Shown piece after piece: positions 26,911 through 37,062 of a stretch of 64,000 bases of DNA. Position 1 is the first letter of the stretch. Each line of letters opens with the position of its first letter. The translations under genes were made by a program, and so were the position numbers. The notes beneath the pieces were generated by a model, which was not told the origin of the DNA, did not search any database, and saw only the letters and a program-made list of their open reading frames with translations. Origin of the DNA: Sphingobium sp. EP60837 (GTDB lineage Bacteria; Pseudomonadota; Alphaproteobacteria; Sphingomonadales; Sphingomonadaceae); the NCBI RefSeq assembly GCF_001658005.1, contig NZ_CP015986.1, positions 930,001-994,000 of the forward strand, in the 5' to 3' direction.

Positions 26911-28041
26911 TCAAATCTCGCCGATCATTTCCGCCAGCACGCTCAGACAGTCCTTCGCCAACTGCATCGACCGCGCGGGCGACCAGCCAAACTCAGCATC
27001 CGGCAGGTCGTCATTATCCTTGAACGGCATTTCCAGCGTCATTGCCACCGCGCCGAATCGCTGGGCGATCTGGTTGGTGGACATGGACAGGTTCGCCTTG
27101 CCCGCCGCCGACAGCGGATAGCCGCGCTCCGTCTGGAAATCCGGCGTCCGCAGCGCCAGCGTATCCCGGAACCGATTATAAAGCCCCAGCTGCCGCTCGG
27201 TCAGTCCAGCTATCCCCTCGAACCCCGCCAGGAATACCGCGGCGATCGCTTCATCACCATGCACGTCCATCGCGAAGTCAACGCCCGTTTCGTCCATCGC
27301 GCCGCGCACAAGGAAGACTTCCGGGCTCCGCTCCATCGAAGGCTCATGCCATTCGCGGTTGAGGTTCACCCCCACCGCATTGGTGCGCAGATGCCCGCGG
27401 CGGCTGCCGTCCGGGTTCATGTTCGGCACGATATGGAAGGTCGCTTGTCGGCGCAGCAGCCGCGCAACCGAATCCTCCTCATCGCACAGCCGCTCCAGCG
27501 CGCCTTCCATCCACCATTCCGCCATGCTCTCGCCCGGATGCTGGCGCGCATAGAGCCACACCTTCTTCGGCCCCTCGCCCAGCGTCAGCAGGTCGAGCGG
27601 CTGTCCATCCAGCGTCACGCCCAGTTCCCGATGCTCGACCCCCGGCTGGCAAGCCGCCCAGGCGATCAGGTCATGGTGCCGCTCCATCGAATAGGGCGCG
27701 AAATAGGCGACCCAGACCGCATTCACGTCCGGCGACAGGCGGATGGTCAGCGTGCCGTTGGCATAGCTCGTTTCCGCCTGCGTCCAGGTTTCGCGATCCT
27801 CGCTGACCCGCGCCTTGTAGCCGGGCCAGCCGTCGGGATAGGCCGACGTCCCGCAATTGGTGATCGCCAGCTCCACCTCGCGGCCCGCCACGCCAGCCAC
27901 GCGAAAATGGAACCATTGATAGAAGTCGCTCTGCTGGTCCTTGACGATCTCCAGCTCAGCGCGAACCTGCTCACTGGTATCTCTGATGGAAAGAACGCGA
28001 ATATTCCCGCTGTCGAAGGCGCTGCTGATCGATATGGTCAT
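26911..28041 (-). CDS. M14-type (cytosolic carboxypeptidase-like) metallopeptidase
   Basis: A 376-residue zinc carboxypeptidase. The N-terminal 125 or so residues form the beta-rich domain seen in cytosolic carboxypeptidases. The M14 domain follows, with zinc ligands in ARQHPGESM (about 168-171) and MDVHGDEA, substrate residues around MNPDGSRRGHLRTNA.VNLNR, and catalytic Glu in MTLEMPFKD. There is no signal peptide, so it is cytosolic. Eukaryotic relatives trim polyglutamate side chains; bacterial substrates are unknown. The start overlaps the stop of the DUF4136 gene (ATGA), so they form an operon. Confidence 0.92.
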   Translation of the reverse strand: MTISISSAFDSGNIRVLSIRDTSEQVRAELEIVKDQQSDFYQWFHFRVAGVAGREVELAITNCGTSAYPDGWPGYKARVSEDRETWTQAETSYANGTLTIRLSPDVNAVWVAYFAPYSMERHHDLIAWAACQPGVEHRELGVTLDGQPLDLLTLGEGPKKVWLYARQHPGESMAEWWMEGALERLCDEEDSVARLLRRQATFHIVPNMNPDGSRRGHLRTNAVGVNLNREWHEPSMERSPEVFLVRGAMDETGVDFAMDVHGDEAIAAVFLAGFEGIAGLTERQLGLYNRFRDTLALRTPDFQTERGYPLSAAGKANLSMSTNQIAQRFGAVAMTLEMPFKDNDDLPDAEFGWSPARSMQLAKDCLSVLAEMIGEI

Positions 28042-28634
28042 TTGACGGTTATAGTGCGGCCTGATTCACCCGGATAGCCCCCGATCAGCGCGCTGGCGAG
28101 CTTTTGCGCGGCCAGGCCCGGCTGCGCGGCAGGCGTTCCTTCCCGCGCCTGGCTCACCGCCCGGCCTTCCCAAACCGTCGTCGAATCGGCTCGCCGCCGG
28201 ATCTGCACCTGCAACTCGGTCGTGACGACATCCTTGGGCCGTCCCGACAGGTTGATCCCGATCCCCAAGCCGACTCCCGAATAGCCGCCGCTTCCCACTG
28301 CGCCGCCGACGCCGACGCTCACCGGCCGCCCGTCATTGCCATAGCCCGCCGGGCGGAAGCTCCGCCGAAAGCCCACCAGCGCGACATAATCACTCCGCGC
28401 GGCTGTAGTGGTCGGACCAAAGCCCACCCGCTGCAATTCCTGCTCCACCGCCGCCGCATAGGTGCGGAATTCCAGCCCCGCGTCGGGATTGGCGGGCATT
28501 TCCTCCACCACGATCGTGCCGCTCCGCGCCGGATCGCCGACATGGAACCGCGTCACTTCGACCGGCGGCACCGCCGTCGCGCATCCTGCCAGCGACAGGG
28601 CGAGGAAGGAGGAAAGGAGGATCTGCTTCATCAT
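28038..28634 (-). CDS. DUF4136 lipoprotein
   Basis: A 198-residue predicted lipoprotein. MMKQILLSSFLALSLAGC ends in a lipobox (Cys18). The body matches the DUF4136 pattern: EVTRFHV, TYAAAVEQELQRVGFGPT, SDYVALVGFRRSF, a glycine-rich stretch (VGVGGAVGSGGYSGVGLGIG) and VTTELQVQIRRRADSTTVWEG. The ATG at 28634 has GGAG 6 nt upstream. The function is unknown. It is cotranscribed with the M14 peptidase. Confidence 0.85.
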   Translation of the reverse strand: MMKQILLSSFLALSLAGCATAVPPVEVTRFHVGDPARSGTIVVEEMPANPDAGLEFRTYAAAVEQELQRVGFGPTTTAARSDYVALVGFRRSFRPAGYGNDGRPVSVGVGGAVGSGGYSGVGLGIGINLSGRPKDVVTTELQVQIRRRADSTTVWEGRAVSQAREGTPAAQPGLAAQKLASALIGGYPGESGRTITVK

Positions 28635-28834
28635 GCTAGTCTCCAAGAAGGACGCGTCAGCCCATACACGCCGCCGCTCCGGCATTTCCTTCAACGCGTG
28701 AAGCCACGGCTTTGCTGCATGCAGGATGAACGGGGCAAAAGAGCGGCTACCCACCCTTGACTTTCGCCTGCCCCGCCCATAGGGGCTGCGCTTCGATTTT
28801 CCGATCACGCAAAGATTCATCAAAGGCTGGTTCC

Positions 28835-28960
28835 ATGAAGATCCGCAACTCGCTCAAGTCGCTCAAGGGCCGTCACCGGGATAACCGCGTGATCCGCCGT
28901 CGCGGCCGCACCTATGTCATCAACAAGACCAACCGCCGCTTCAAGGCCCGCCAGGGCTAA
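28835..28960 (+). CDS. rpmJ: 50S ribosomal protein L36
   Basis: A 41-residue basic ribosomal protein, [20 protein letters not shown] at its start and [16 protein letters not shown] at its end. It has no cysteine, so it is the zinc-independent form usual in alphaproteobacteria. The HAD hydrolase gene starts directly after its stop. Confidence 0.95.
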   Translation: MKIRNSLKSLKGRHRDNRVIRRRGRTYVINKTNRRFKARQG

Positions 28961-29576
28961 TTGAACGGAGTTGTAGCCGCCGTCATCTTCGACGTCGGCC
29001 AGGTCCTCTACCATTGGGAGCCCCGGCTCCTCTACGAGCGCCTGATCGATGATGATCGGGCGCTCGACGCGTTTCTGCGCGATGTGGTCACCATGGACTG
29101 GCATGTTCAGCACGACATGGGCCGCCCCTTCGCGCAAACCAGCGCGGAACTGATCGCCCGCCACCCTGAGCATGAATCGCTGATCCGCCTCTGGGGCGAA
29201 CGCTTCATCGACAGCGTCCAGCCCGCCGTCAGCGGCATGCCCGAACTGGTGCGAGACCTCTACCAGCGCGGCGTGCCGCTCTACGCTCTCACCAACTTCA
29301 GCGCGGAATTCTGGGTGCCTTTCCACGCCCGCGAAGCCACGCTCTTCGCCCACTTCCGCGACATCCTCGTATCCGGCGCGGAAAAGCTGGTGAAGCCCGA
29401 TCCCGCCATCTACCGCCTGGCCCTCGACCGCTTCGGCCTCCGCCCGGAAGAAACGCTGTTCATCGACGATCGCGAGGAAAATATCGCCGCGGCGCAAGCG
29501 CTAGGCATCCGCGGTCACCTGTTCCGCGATGCCCCCACGCTCCGCCGCGATCTAGCCGCGCTCGGCCTGCTGGACG

Positions 29577-29593
<17 letters not shown>
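28961..29593 (+). CDS. HAD family phosphatase (YihX-like)
   Basis: A 210-residue haloacid dehalogenase-fold protein. Motif I is VIFDVGQVLYHWEP (nucleophilic Asp with Gly in place of the usual second Asp, as in YihX-like sugar phosphatases). Motif II is YALTNFS, the motif III lysine is in KLVKPDPAIYRLAL, and motif IV is FIDDREENIAAAQALG. A TTG start directly after the rpmJ stop gives the right N-terminus; no ATG fits. The 3' end overlaps the convergent pyk gene by 17 nt. Confidence 0.88.
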
Positions 29594-31028
<1,435 letters not shown>

Positions 31029-31133
31029 TCGTAAATGCTCCTGACCGTCATGGTCGCCTCTGGCTTGCCAGGGCGCCGTTTTCGATTATCCGTGCTGCAC
31101 GACAGGATGATGTAGATCAGCGAAAGGATCGCC

Positions 31134-31433
31134 GTGGCCGACACCATACTCACAGATGCGGTTGCCGCAACCGCCTTCCGCCGCCTGATTGCGCATTTGC
31201 AGCATCGCACCGACGTTCAGAATATCGACCTGATGGGCACGGCAGGCTTCTGCCGCAACTGTTTGGCCGACTGGATCGCGCAAGCCGATGGCTCGCTGAG
31301 CCGCGAAGAAGCGCGCGAAATCGTCCACGGCATGCCCTTTTCCGAATGGAAAGAGCGCCATCAGAGCGAAGCGACGCCCGAACAATTGGCAAAGATGCAG
31401 GAGAGTGTGGCGAAGAACGCCGACAGCCATTAG
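31134..31433 (+). CDS. DUF1244 domain protein
   Basis: A 99-residue protein that is almost entirely the DUF1244 domain: FRRLIAHLQHRTDVQNIDLM, GTAGFCRNCLADWI and REIVHGMPFSEWKERHQ. The CRNC pair could bind metal. The GTG at 31134 has AAAGGA 5 nt upstream. DUF1244 function is unknown. It precedes the GapR-like gene by 44 nt, and the two are probably cotranscribed, an arrangement common in alphaproteobacteria. Confidence 0.9.
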   Translation: MADTILTDAVAATAFRRLIAHLQHRTDVQNIDLMGTAGFCRNCLADWIAQADGSLSREEAREIVHGMPFSEWKERHQSEATPEQLAKMQESVAKNADSH

Positions 31434-31477
31434 GAGCAGTCGCCAACCCGATTCACATTCTTCTGGAGATTTGAAAT

Positions 31478-31720
31478 ATGAGCGAGGGCAACGTCGCCGC
31501 CGATCAGCTACGCCTTCTCATCGAACGCATCGAGCGTCTCGAGGAAGAAAAGAAAGGCATCGGCGACGACATCAAGGATGTCTATCTGGAGGCGAAGGCG
31601 ACTGGCTATGATCCCAAGATCATGCGCCAGATCATCCGCCTGCGGAAAATGCCGCAGCATGATCGGCAGGAAATGGAAGCCATTCTCCAGACCTATCTCT
31701 CTGCACTGGGCATGGAATAA
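31478..31720 (+). CDS. GapR/DUF2312 family nucleoid-associated protein
   Basis: An 80-residue helical protein matching DUF2312: [47 protein letters not shown] and [17 protein letters not shown] ending. Caulobacter GapR, in the same family, binds overtwisted AT-rich DNA as a closed clamp ahead of forks and at the ends of genes, aiding topoisomerases. The family match is clear; the function here is inferred. Confidence 0.92.
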   Translation: MSEGNVAADQLRLLIERIERLEEEKKGIGDDIKDVYLEAKATGYDPKIMRQIIRLRKMPQHDRQEMEAILQTYLSALGME

Positions 31721-31728
31721 ACCTCACT

Positions 31729-31843
31729 CCGTTCGCCCTGAGTAGCCGCTGAGTTATCGAAGCGGGGTATCGAAGGGCCTTGCCAGCCGCCATGCTTCGA
31801 TACGAGACTTCGACAAGCTCAGTCTCTACTCAGCACGAACGGG
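31729..31843. repeat. Palindromic repeat family A, inverted pair (R4)
   Basis: CCGTTCGCCCTGAGTAGCCG at 31729 faces CTCTACTCAGCACGAACGGG ending at 31843, with inner inverted copies (TTATCGAAG / CTTCGACAAGCTCAG). This pair is a REPIN-like structure. The outer end supplies GGGAGAAG, the ribosome-binding site of the next gene. Confidence 0.8.
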
Positions 31844-31851
31844 AGAAGAAG

Positions 31852-32178
31852 ATGTCCGAGATCATCGTCAGCACGACCAGCCGCCTGGAAGGGCGGCCCG
31901 CCAAGGAATATCTCGGCATCGTCACCGGCGAGGTGATTGTGGGTGCCAACCTCTTCCGTGACCTGTTCGCCAGTGTGCGCGACATCGTCGGTGGGCGCTC
32001 GGGCGCTTATGAGGATGTCCTCCAGCGCGCCCGCGAACAGGCGATCGGCGAAATGCGCATGCGCGCTGCGACGCTGGGCGCCAATGCGGTCGTCGGCGTC
32101 GATCTTGATTATGAAGTGCTGGGCTCCAACGGCTCCATGCTGATGGTCTCCGCCTCCGGCACCGCGATCCTCGTCTAG
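31852..32178 (+). CDS. YbjQ family (heavy-metal-binding-domain) protein
   Basis: A 108-residue protein of the YbjQ/UPF0145 family: [60 protein letters not shown] and [11 protein letters not shown]. Members form pentameric rings in crystals; the function is unknown. The ATG at 31852 has GGGAGAAG upstream, contributed by the edge of the preceding repeat. Confidence 0.9.
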   Translation: MSEIIVSTTSRLEGRPAKEYLGIVTGEVIVGANLFRDLFASVRDIVGGRSGAYEDVLQRAREQAIGEMRMRAATLGANAVVGVDLDYEVLGSNGSMLMVSASGTAILV

Positions 32179-32244
32179 TTGCGCTTGGCAAATGCGCCCG
32201 CTAGAGAGCGCGCTTCGGATCACAGACAAGTTTAGGAGCAGGCC

Positions 32245-32988
32245 GTGGCCGGCCATAGCAAATTCAAGAACATCATGCATCGCAAGGGCGCGCAGGACAA
32301 AAAGCGCTCCTCGATGTTCTCCAAGCTCAGCCGCGAAATCACCGTCGCGGCCAAGATGGGCATGCCCGACCCGGACATGAACCCCCGCCTCCGCCTCGCC
32401 GTCAACGCGGCCAAGGCGCAGTCCATGCCCAAGGACAATATCCAGCGCGCGATCGACAAGGCGCTGGGCGGCGACATGGAGAATTATGAGGAAATCCGCT
32501 ACGAGGGCTATGGTCCGGGCGGCGTCGCCATCATCGTCGAAGCGCTGACCGACAACCGCAACCGCACCGCGACCAACGTCCGCACCGCCTTCTCCAAAAA
32601 TGGCGGCAATCTGGGCGCGTCCGGCGCGGTCAGCCATGGTTTCGACCGCATGGGCCTCATCACCTATCCAGCGACCGCTGGCGATGCCGACGCGATCTTC
32701 GAAGCCGCTCTGGAAGCAGGCGCGGATGATGTGTCGTCCAACGAGGACGAACATGAAATCTGGACTGCCATGGACGCGCTCCACGAAGTCGCCAAGGCAC
32801 TCGAATCCAAGCTCGGCCCGGCCGAAGGCGCCAAGCTCGCCTGGAAGCCGCAGACCACCGTGGAAGTCGATGAAGCCAATGCAGCCACCCTGCTGAAGCT
32901 CGTCGATACGCTGGAAGATGACGACGACGTCCAGACCGTCTGGGGAAATTACGAAGTTTCCGACGCCGTCATGGAGAAGCTGGGTTGA
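32245..32988 (+). CDS. YebC/PmpR family DNA-binding or translation factor
   Basis: A 247-residue YebC-family protein: [60 protein letters not shown], and [18 protein letters not shown]. Family members have been described as transcription regulators and, more recently, as factors relieving ribosome stalling at proline runs. The GTG at 32245 has AGGAGC 5 nt upstream. It precedes ruvC, a classical association. Confidence 0.94.
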   Translation: MAGHSKFKNIMHRKGAQDKKRSSMFSKLSREITVAAKMGMPDPDMNPRLRLAVNAAKAQSMPKDNIQRAIDKALGGDMENYEEIRYEGYGPGGVAIIVEALTDNRNRTATNVRTAFSKNGGNLGASGAVSHGFDRMGLITYPATAGDADAIFEAALEAGADDVSSNEDEHEIWTAMDALHEVAKALESKLGPAEGAKLAWKPQTTVEVDEANAATLLKLVDTLEDDDDVQTVWGNYEVSDAVMEKLG

Positions 32989-32994
32989 TCAACC

Positions 32995-33082
32995 CCTTCC
33001 CTCTCCCCTCGCGGGAGAGGGTTGCGCAGCCTTGGCGGCTCCGCCCCCTAGGCGAAGCTGGGAGAGGGGGCAGCGCCCTCTC
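32995..33082. repeat. Extragenic palindromes, family C, between yebC and ruvC
   Basis: CCTTCCCTCTCCCCTCGCGG followed by GAGAGGG, and AGCTGGGAGAGGGGGCAGCG paired with upstream CT-rich sequence, make nested hairpins. The 181-base gap holds no gene that I can see. Confidence 0.65.
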
Positions 33083-33169
33083 CTCTCGCAACTCCCCTCT
33101 CCAACTCCGGCTAACCGGCGGGCCGGAAAGCCTGCCTATCCTTTCCCCTGAAGGGACGAGGAAAATCCG

Positions 33170-33661
33170 ATGATCATCCTCGGCCTCGACCCCGGCCTCG
33201 GCATCACCGGCTGGGGCCTGATCGCTGCGGACGGCAATCGCCTCACCCACATCGCCAACGGCCAGATCAAGACCGATGCCGCGATGCCGCTGGCGAGCCG
33301 CCTGCTGGCGCTCGACCTCGCGCTCGCCGACCTCATCCTCGAACATCAGCCCAATGGCGCGGCGGTCGAAGAAGTGTTCGTGAACGTGAACCCGCAATCC
33401 ACGCTAAAGCTCGGCCAGGCCCGCGGCGTCGTCCTGCTCGCAGCCTCCCGTTCCGGCATGGAAGTCGGAGAATATGCCGCCCGCCTCGTCAAGAAATCGG
33501 TCGTCGGCGTCGGCAACGCGTCCAAGGACCAGGTCCACGCCATGATCGCGCGCCTCCTCCCCGGCGCGAAGGTCGCTGGGCCGGACGCGTCCGACGCTCT
33601 CGCCGTCGCCATCACCCACGCCCACCATCTCGCCAGCGCCCGCCGCATCCCCCGCGCCTGA
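33170..33661 (+). CDS. ruvC: Holliday junction resolvase RuvC
   Basis: A 163-residue endonuclease cutting Holliday junctions. Acidic active-site residues are in [14 protein letters not shown] (Asp6), [15 protein letters not shown] (Glu) and [16 protein letters not shown] (Asp pair). ruvA and ruvB, which often follow, are not here: the next genes are on the other strand. A family B palindrome follows the stop. Confidence 0.97.
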   Translation: MIILGLDPGLGITGWGLIAADGNRLTHIANGQIKTDAAMPLASRLLALDLALADLILEHQPNGAAVEEVFVNVNPQSTLKLGQARGVVLLAASRSGMEVGEYAARLVKKSVVGVGNASKDQVHAMIARLLPGAKVAGPDASDALAVAITHAHHLASARRIPRA

Positions 33662-33670
33662 CTACTACCG

Positions 33671-33752
33671 TCATTCCAGCGAACGCTGGGATCTCATGAC
33701 GCGCCCACCACCAACCCCATCCCCGTTCGTGTCGAGCGATGTCGAGACACGT
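33671..33752. repeat. Family B palindrome followed by family A unit (R5)
   Basis: TCATTCCAGCGAACGCTGGG followed by ATCTCATGA (33671-33699) is a family B hairpin. CCGTTCGTGTCGAGCGATGT followed by CGAGACAC (33723-33750) is a single family A unit. They lie between the convergent ruvC and DUF2218 genes. Confidence 0.65.
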
Positions 33753-33784
33753 TTAGCACTATCGCCCCCTGTCCCGCACTCGCC

Positions 33785-34063
33785 TCACCGCCAATCAAAC
33801 CGCAAAGGCGCCTCCCGGAACGCAAAGCGGTCCAGATGCTCCGCCACGACCTGCTTGAACCGCTCCACATCGGCGTCCTCTTTGGGCTCGATCGTCACCG
33901 CCAACATATCCGCCCCAGCCGTCAGCCGGATCGGCCCCATCGGAAAGGCGATCACGCCCTTTTCCGCGTCGAACTCCGTTTCGAACTTATGCCCCCAATG
34001 TTTGCACAGTTGCTGCAGATAGCGGCTACCCTGGGCAGTCGGCACATTCGCTGTCAAAACCAT
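33785..34063 (-). CDS. DUF2218 domain protein
   Basis: A 92-residue protein: TANVPTAQGSRYLQQLCKHW, GHKFETEFDAEKGVIAFPMG, and VTIEPKEDADVERFKQVVAE. The DUF2218 family has no settled function, but members often lie beside siderophore or iron-response genes. Its ATG at 34063 is 1 nt past the PadR stop and has AAAGG 7 nt upstream, so it is the second gene of a PadR-DUF2218 operon. Confidence 0.88.
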   Translation of the reverse strand: MVLTANVPTAQGSRYLQQLCKHWGHKFETEFDAEKGVIAFPMGPIRLTAGADMLAVTIEPKEDADVERFKQVVAEHLDRFAFREAPLRFDWR

Positions 34064-34064
34064 G

Positions 34065-34667
34065 TCAGAGCCTTTCAATCTTGCTGGCGGCCTCGTCGAT
34101 CAGGGACGCAACGTCGAACATGGTCTCGCGGTCCGCGCCCTCACGTTCCAGCCGCGCCCGGACGGCGATCGACAGATTGTGCATCGCCCGCCGGATCGGC
34201 GCGCCATCGACTTGCTCGGCCCGTCGCGCCAGCGACGTAAGCAGCTCCATCGCCTCTTCCAGCGCCGCCCTGTTCTCCGCCAGATGCGCACGGCCCGCGT
34301 CGCTGATCGCAAACAGCTTGCGACTCCCCGCGCCCGGCTGTTCCACGATCAGGTCCATGTCCGCCAACAGCGTGAGCGTCGGATAGACGACTCCCGGGCT
34401 CGGCGCATAGGCTTCGCCTGACCGGCTCTCGATCTCGCGGATCAGGTCATATCCATGGCGCGGCTCCTGGCTCAGCAGTTCCAGCAGGATCAACCGCAGC
34501 GCCTCATTACTGAACAGCCGCTTCCGCCCTCCCCGGCCACCACCGCCGCCGCCCATCGGCCCGTCGCCAAATGGCCCACGCCCGCCGCCATGCCGCCCAT
34601 GATGCCCGGCCATAGCCGCGAAGCGCCCGTTACGCCCTTGGCCGCATTCAGATCTAAAAAAGTGCAT
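34065..34667 (-). CDS. PadR family transcriptional regulator (YqjI-like, Gly/His-rich N-terminus)
   Basis: A 200-residue regulator. Residues about 19-52 are rich in His, Gly and Arg (MAGHHGRHGGGRGPFGDG and a Gly run) and could bind metal. The PadR winged helix follows (about 55-130: RLILLELLSQEPRHGYDLIR, SPGVVYPTLTLLADM, RKLFAISDAGRAHL), then a helical dimerisation tail. This layout recalls E. coli YqjI, a nickel-responsive repressor with a His-rich N-terminus, linked to an iron reductase gene. The ATG at 34667 is used; an internal ATG at residue 19 is also possible. Confidence 0.85.
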   Translation of the reverse strand: MHFFRSECGQGRNGRFAAMAGHHGRHGGGRGPFGDGPMGGGGGGRGGRKRLFSNEALRLILLELLSQEPRHGYDLIREIESRSGEAYAPSPGVVYPTLTLLADMDLIVEQPGAGSRKLFAISDAGRAHLAENRAALEEAMELLTSLARRAEQVDGAPIRRAMHNLSIAVRARLEREGADRETMFDVASLIDEAASKIERL

Positions 34668-34688
34668 AAACCTATTCTCGTTGTTACT

Positions 34689-34708
34689 AGATACACTACG
34701 ATATATCT
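34689..34708 (-). promoter_or_regulatory. Candidate PadR operator (imperfect palindrome)
   Basis: AGATACACTACGATATATCT has palindromic ends (AGATA/TATCT) and an internal GATATATC. It lies 22 nt upstream of the PadR start in an AT-rich patch. PadR proteins usually repress their own promoter at such inverted repeats; this assignment is an inference. Confidence 0.45.
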
Positions 34709-34757
34709 TAAATGCGGCGAAAATCAAGAGTGCGTTCTTCTCGCTATTTCCTTCATC

Positions 34758-34789
34758 AAAAAACCCCTCCGGTCCAAAGACCGAAGGGG
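34758..34789 (-). terminator. Intrinsic terminator after grpE
   Basis: On the minus strand CCCCTTCGGTC and GACCGGAGGGG form an 11-bp stem (one G-T pair) with a 4-nt loop, then TTTTTT. It ends the hrcA-grpE transcript. Confidence 0.92.
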
Positions 34790-34819
34790 CAAAAACGCTT
34801 AAACAAAGGGAAAAAAGCG

Positions 34820-35374
34820 TCAGTCCGGCTTCTTGGCCACACTCACCAGAGCAGGCCGCAACAGCCGGTCCTTGATCGTATAACCCGCCTGCATTTCGAT
34901 CATCACCGTTCCCGGCTCGACCTCATCGGACGGTACTTCCATCATCGCCTGATGCTTGTTGGGATCAAGCGGCTGGCCGACCGAAACCATCTTCTCGATG
35001 CCGTTCCGCCCGAACACGCTCTCCAGTTCCCGGCCCGTCGCCTCAAGCCCGGCGACCAGCCCCTTGAACTTCTCGTCCTCACGCAAATCCGGCGGGATCG
35101 CCTGCAGCGCCCGCCCCAGATTGTCCGCCACCGACAGCATATCCCGGGCAAAGGATGTCGCGGCATAGGACCGCGCATCCGTCAGTTCCTTTTCCAGCCG
35201 CCGCCGGACATTCTGAGTCTCGGCATGGGCGTACAGCACTTCCTGCTTCGCCGCCGCCAGCTCGCCTTCCAGGGCAGCCACCCGCTCCGCCGCAGCATCG
35301 CCCACGGGCGCTGCATCTTCGGGCAGTTCGTCAACGACTTCGGTATTTTCAATATTCAGCTTGTCTTCACTCAT
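34820..35374 (-). CDS. grpE: Nucleotide exchange factor GrpE
   Basis: A 184-residue DnaK cochaperone that releases ADP. It has an acidic N-terminus, a long coiled coil (about 30-85, ALEGELAAAKQEVLYAHAET), the four-helix region (RDMLSVADNLGRALQAI) and the beta wing with DPNKHQAMMEVPSDEVEPGT and IEMQAGYTIKDRLLRPALV. It overlaps the hrcA stop by 4 nt (ATGA) and is followed by a strong terminator. Confidence 0.96.
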   Translation of the reverse strand: MSEDKLNIENTEVVDELPEDAAPVGDAAAERVAALEGELAAAKQEVLYAHAETQNVRRRLEKELTDARSYAATSFARDMLSVADNLGRALQAIPPDLREDEKFKGLVAGLEATGRELESVFGRNGIEKMVSVGQPLDPNKHQAMMEVPSDEVEPGTVMIEMQAGYTIKDRLLRPALVSVAKKPD

Positions 35375-36414
35375 CTCATCAATCTCGACAACGTCTGCGC
35401 AGTGAAGTCCACCATGGGGATCACCCGCGCATAGTTCAAGCGCGTGGGGCCGATCACCCCGACCACGCCGACAACGCGGCCATCGCCGCCCCGGTAGGGC
35501 GCGGCTATGACCGAAGAACCCGACAGGGAAAAGAGCTTGTTTTCCGAGCCGATGAAGATTTTCGTCGCGCTCCCCGCCAGCGCGCTTTCAAGCAGGCGGG
35601 AAATCTCCTGCTTACCCTCCAGCTCATCGAGCAATTGCCGCACGCGTTCAAGGTCCGCAGCAGTCCCATCGTCCAGCAGATGCGCCTGCCCCCGCACGAT
35701 CAGTACGGGACGGTCATCCGCATCATGAGACCAGACGGCGATGCCTCGTTCCACCAGTTCGCGCGCTGCGCCCTGAAGCGCGTTCCGCTCGCCTTCCATC
35801 TCGCGCCGCAACGCCTCTCCCGCTTCCCTCAACGTCATGCCGGCGAAGCGGGCGGACATGAAGTTGGCAGCCTCATTCAGCATCACTGACGTGACGCCTT
35901 GGGGCATATCGAGCACGCGGTTTTCGACTGACCCATCCTGCCCCACCAGCACCGCGAGCGCCTGCCGCTCATTCAGCGGGACAAAGCCGAACTGGCGCAG
36001 CACCGGCTCCCTCTTGGGAACCATGACGATTCCCGCACAAGCCGACAGCCCAGAAAGAGCCGCAGTGGCCGCGGAAAGCGCCTCTTCGATCGGACCGCCC
36101 TCGGCGACGCCCGCCTCAATCGCCCGCCGCTCCTCAAACGAAGGTTCAGCCGCCTGCATCATCCCATCGACAAACAGGCGAAGCCCCGTCTCGGTCGGCA
36201 TCCGCCCTGCCGAAGTATGAGGCGCGGCGAGTAAGCCCAGCTCCTCCAGATCCTGCATGACGTTGCGGATCGATGCGGGCGACAGGCTGAGCGACGCGAT
36301 CTTGCTGATCGTCCGCGACGCCACGGGCAATCCGGTGCCGAGATAACTCTCGACTACCAGGCGAAAAACGTCGCGCGCCCGCTCATTGAGTTCGGTGACC
36401 GGTGTTACCGCCAT
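35371..36414 (-). CDS. hrcA: Heat-inducible transcription repressor HrcA
   Basis: A 347-residue repressor of heat-shock operons. The N-terminal winged helix has LNERARDVFRLVVESYLGTG, PVASRTISKIASLSLSPASI and RNVMQDLEELGLLAAPHTSA, and the GAF-like and dimerisation parts include VGVVGVIGPTRLNYARVIPM. It normally binds the CIRCE element (TTAGCACTC-N9-GAGTGCTAA). I see no proper CIRCE upstream of this gene, so its targets are probably groESL or other operons elsewhere. It is the first gene of hrcA-grpE. Confidence 0.95.
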   Translation of the reverse strand: MAVTPVTELNERARDVFRLVVESYLGTGLPVASRTISKIASLSLSPASIRNVMQDLEELGLLAAPHTSAGRMPTETGLRLFVDGMMQAAEPSFEERRAIEAGVAEGGPIEEALSAATAALSGLSACAGIVMVPKREPVLRQFGFVPLNERQALAVLVGQDGSVENRVLDMPQGVTSVMLNEAANFMSARFAGMTLREAGEALRREMEGERNALQGAARELVERGIAVWSHDADDRPVLIVRGQAHLLDDGTAADLERVRQLLDELEGKQEISRLLESALAGSATKIFIGSENKLFSLSGSSVIAAPYRGGDGRVVGVVGVIGPTRLNYARVIPMVDFTAQTLSRLMR

Positions 36415-36456
36415 GGACCTCTATCTAGGCAAGCACCGGCTCGCACTCAAGTCGTG

Positions 36457-36966
36457 CTAACGGTTGGGCGCCGGCTTCACCATCGCACTGATGTCCAGCA
36501 CCTTCGGAATGGTCGCGATAGCTGCCCGCAGCTTGCCATAAGCCGGGTCCATGCAACCAGACTGGAATTCCAGCCGCGTTGAGGGCAGGTCTCCTCTGGA
36601 CCATTCAAGCGTGTAGGCGGGCATGTCAGTGGCGAAGCGGGTGCAATTCTCGCCATGAGCGATTCGCCTGACCGTTCCCGCAGCCGGCCGGAACTGCGCC
36701 AGCGTTGCACGCAAGCGGCGATATTGCGCCGGCGTCACGGTAAAGCGCGTCGCCCCAGGGACCGCCGTAAATCGCTCCGGTTCCAGCAGCCCCGACCCGT
36801 CCGGCGTGACTTGCAGGCTGTAGCTTGGGCAAACGCCGAAGCATGGACCTGCCGAAAAGCGAATCGTATCCCCGGCCGCGACCGGCTTTTCCAGCTCCGG
36901 CCGCTCCCCTGCGCATCCCGCCGTCAGGGCGAGGCCCGCCAAAATCATCATCCATCGCAACTGCAT
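36457..36966 (-). CDS. DUF6438 lipoprotein
   Basis: A 169-residue predicted lipoprotein: [13 protein letters not shown] ends in a lipobox (Cys18). The domain has the DUF6438 hallmark [20 protein letters not shown] with a CxxxC pair, and [20 protein letters not shown]. The ATG at 36966 fits the signal peptide; the longer frame to 37131 would cross the rph start. It lies between hrcA and rph on the hrcA strand, only 96 nt from divergent rph. Confidence 0.82.
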   Translation of the reverse strand: MQLRWMMILAGLALTAGCAGERPELEKPVAAGDTIRFSAGPCFGVCPSYSLQVTPDGSGLLEPERFTAVPGATRFTVTPAQYRRLRATLAQFRPAAGTVRRIAHGENCTRFATDMPAYTLEWSRGDLPSTRLEFQSGCMDPAYGKLRAAIATIPKVLDISAMVKPAPNR

Positions 36967-37062
36967 GGCAGGCTTCCTATCATCTTTCCCGCGTATCGCC
37001 ACTGGCATGACGTCACGCCCGGCGCTAAGCCCCACCGACTGATCGCTTCGGAGAATTATTTT

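Noticed and set aside
36431..36459. Possible CIRCE element upstream of hrcA (AAGCAC ... GTGCTA)
   Set aside because: The spacer between half-sites is 17 nt where CIRCE would give 13, and the TC/GA extensions of the half-sites do not match.
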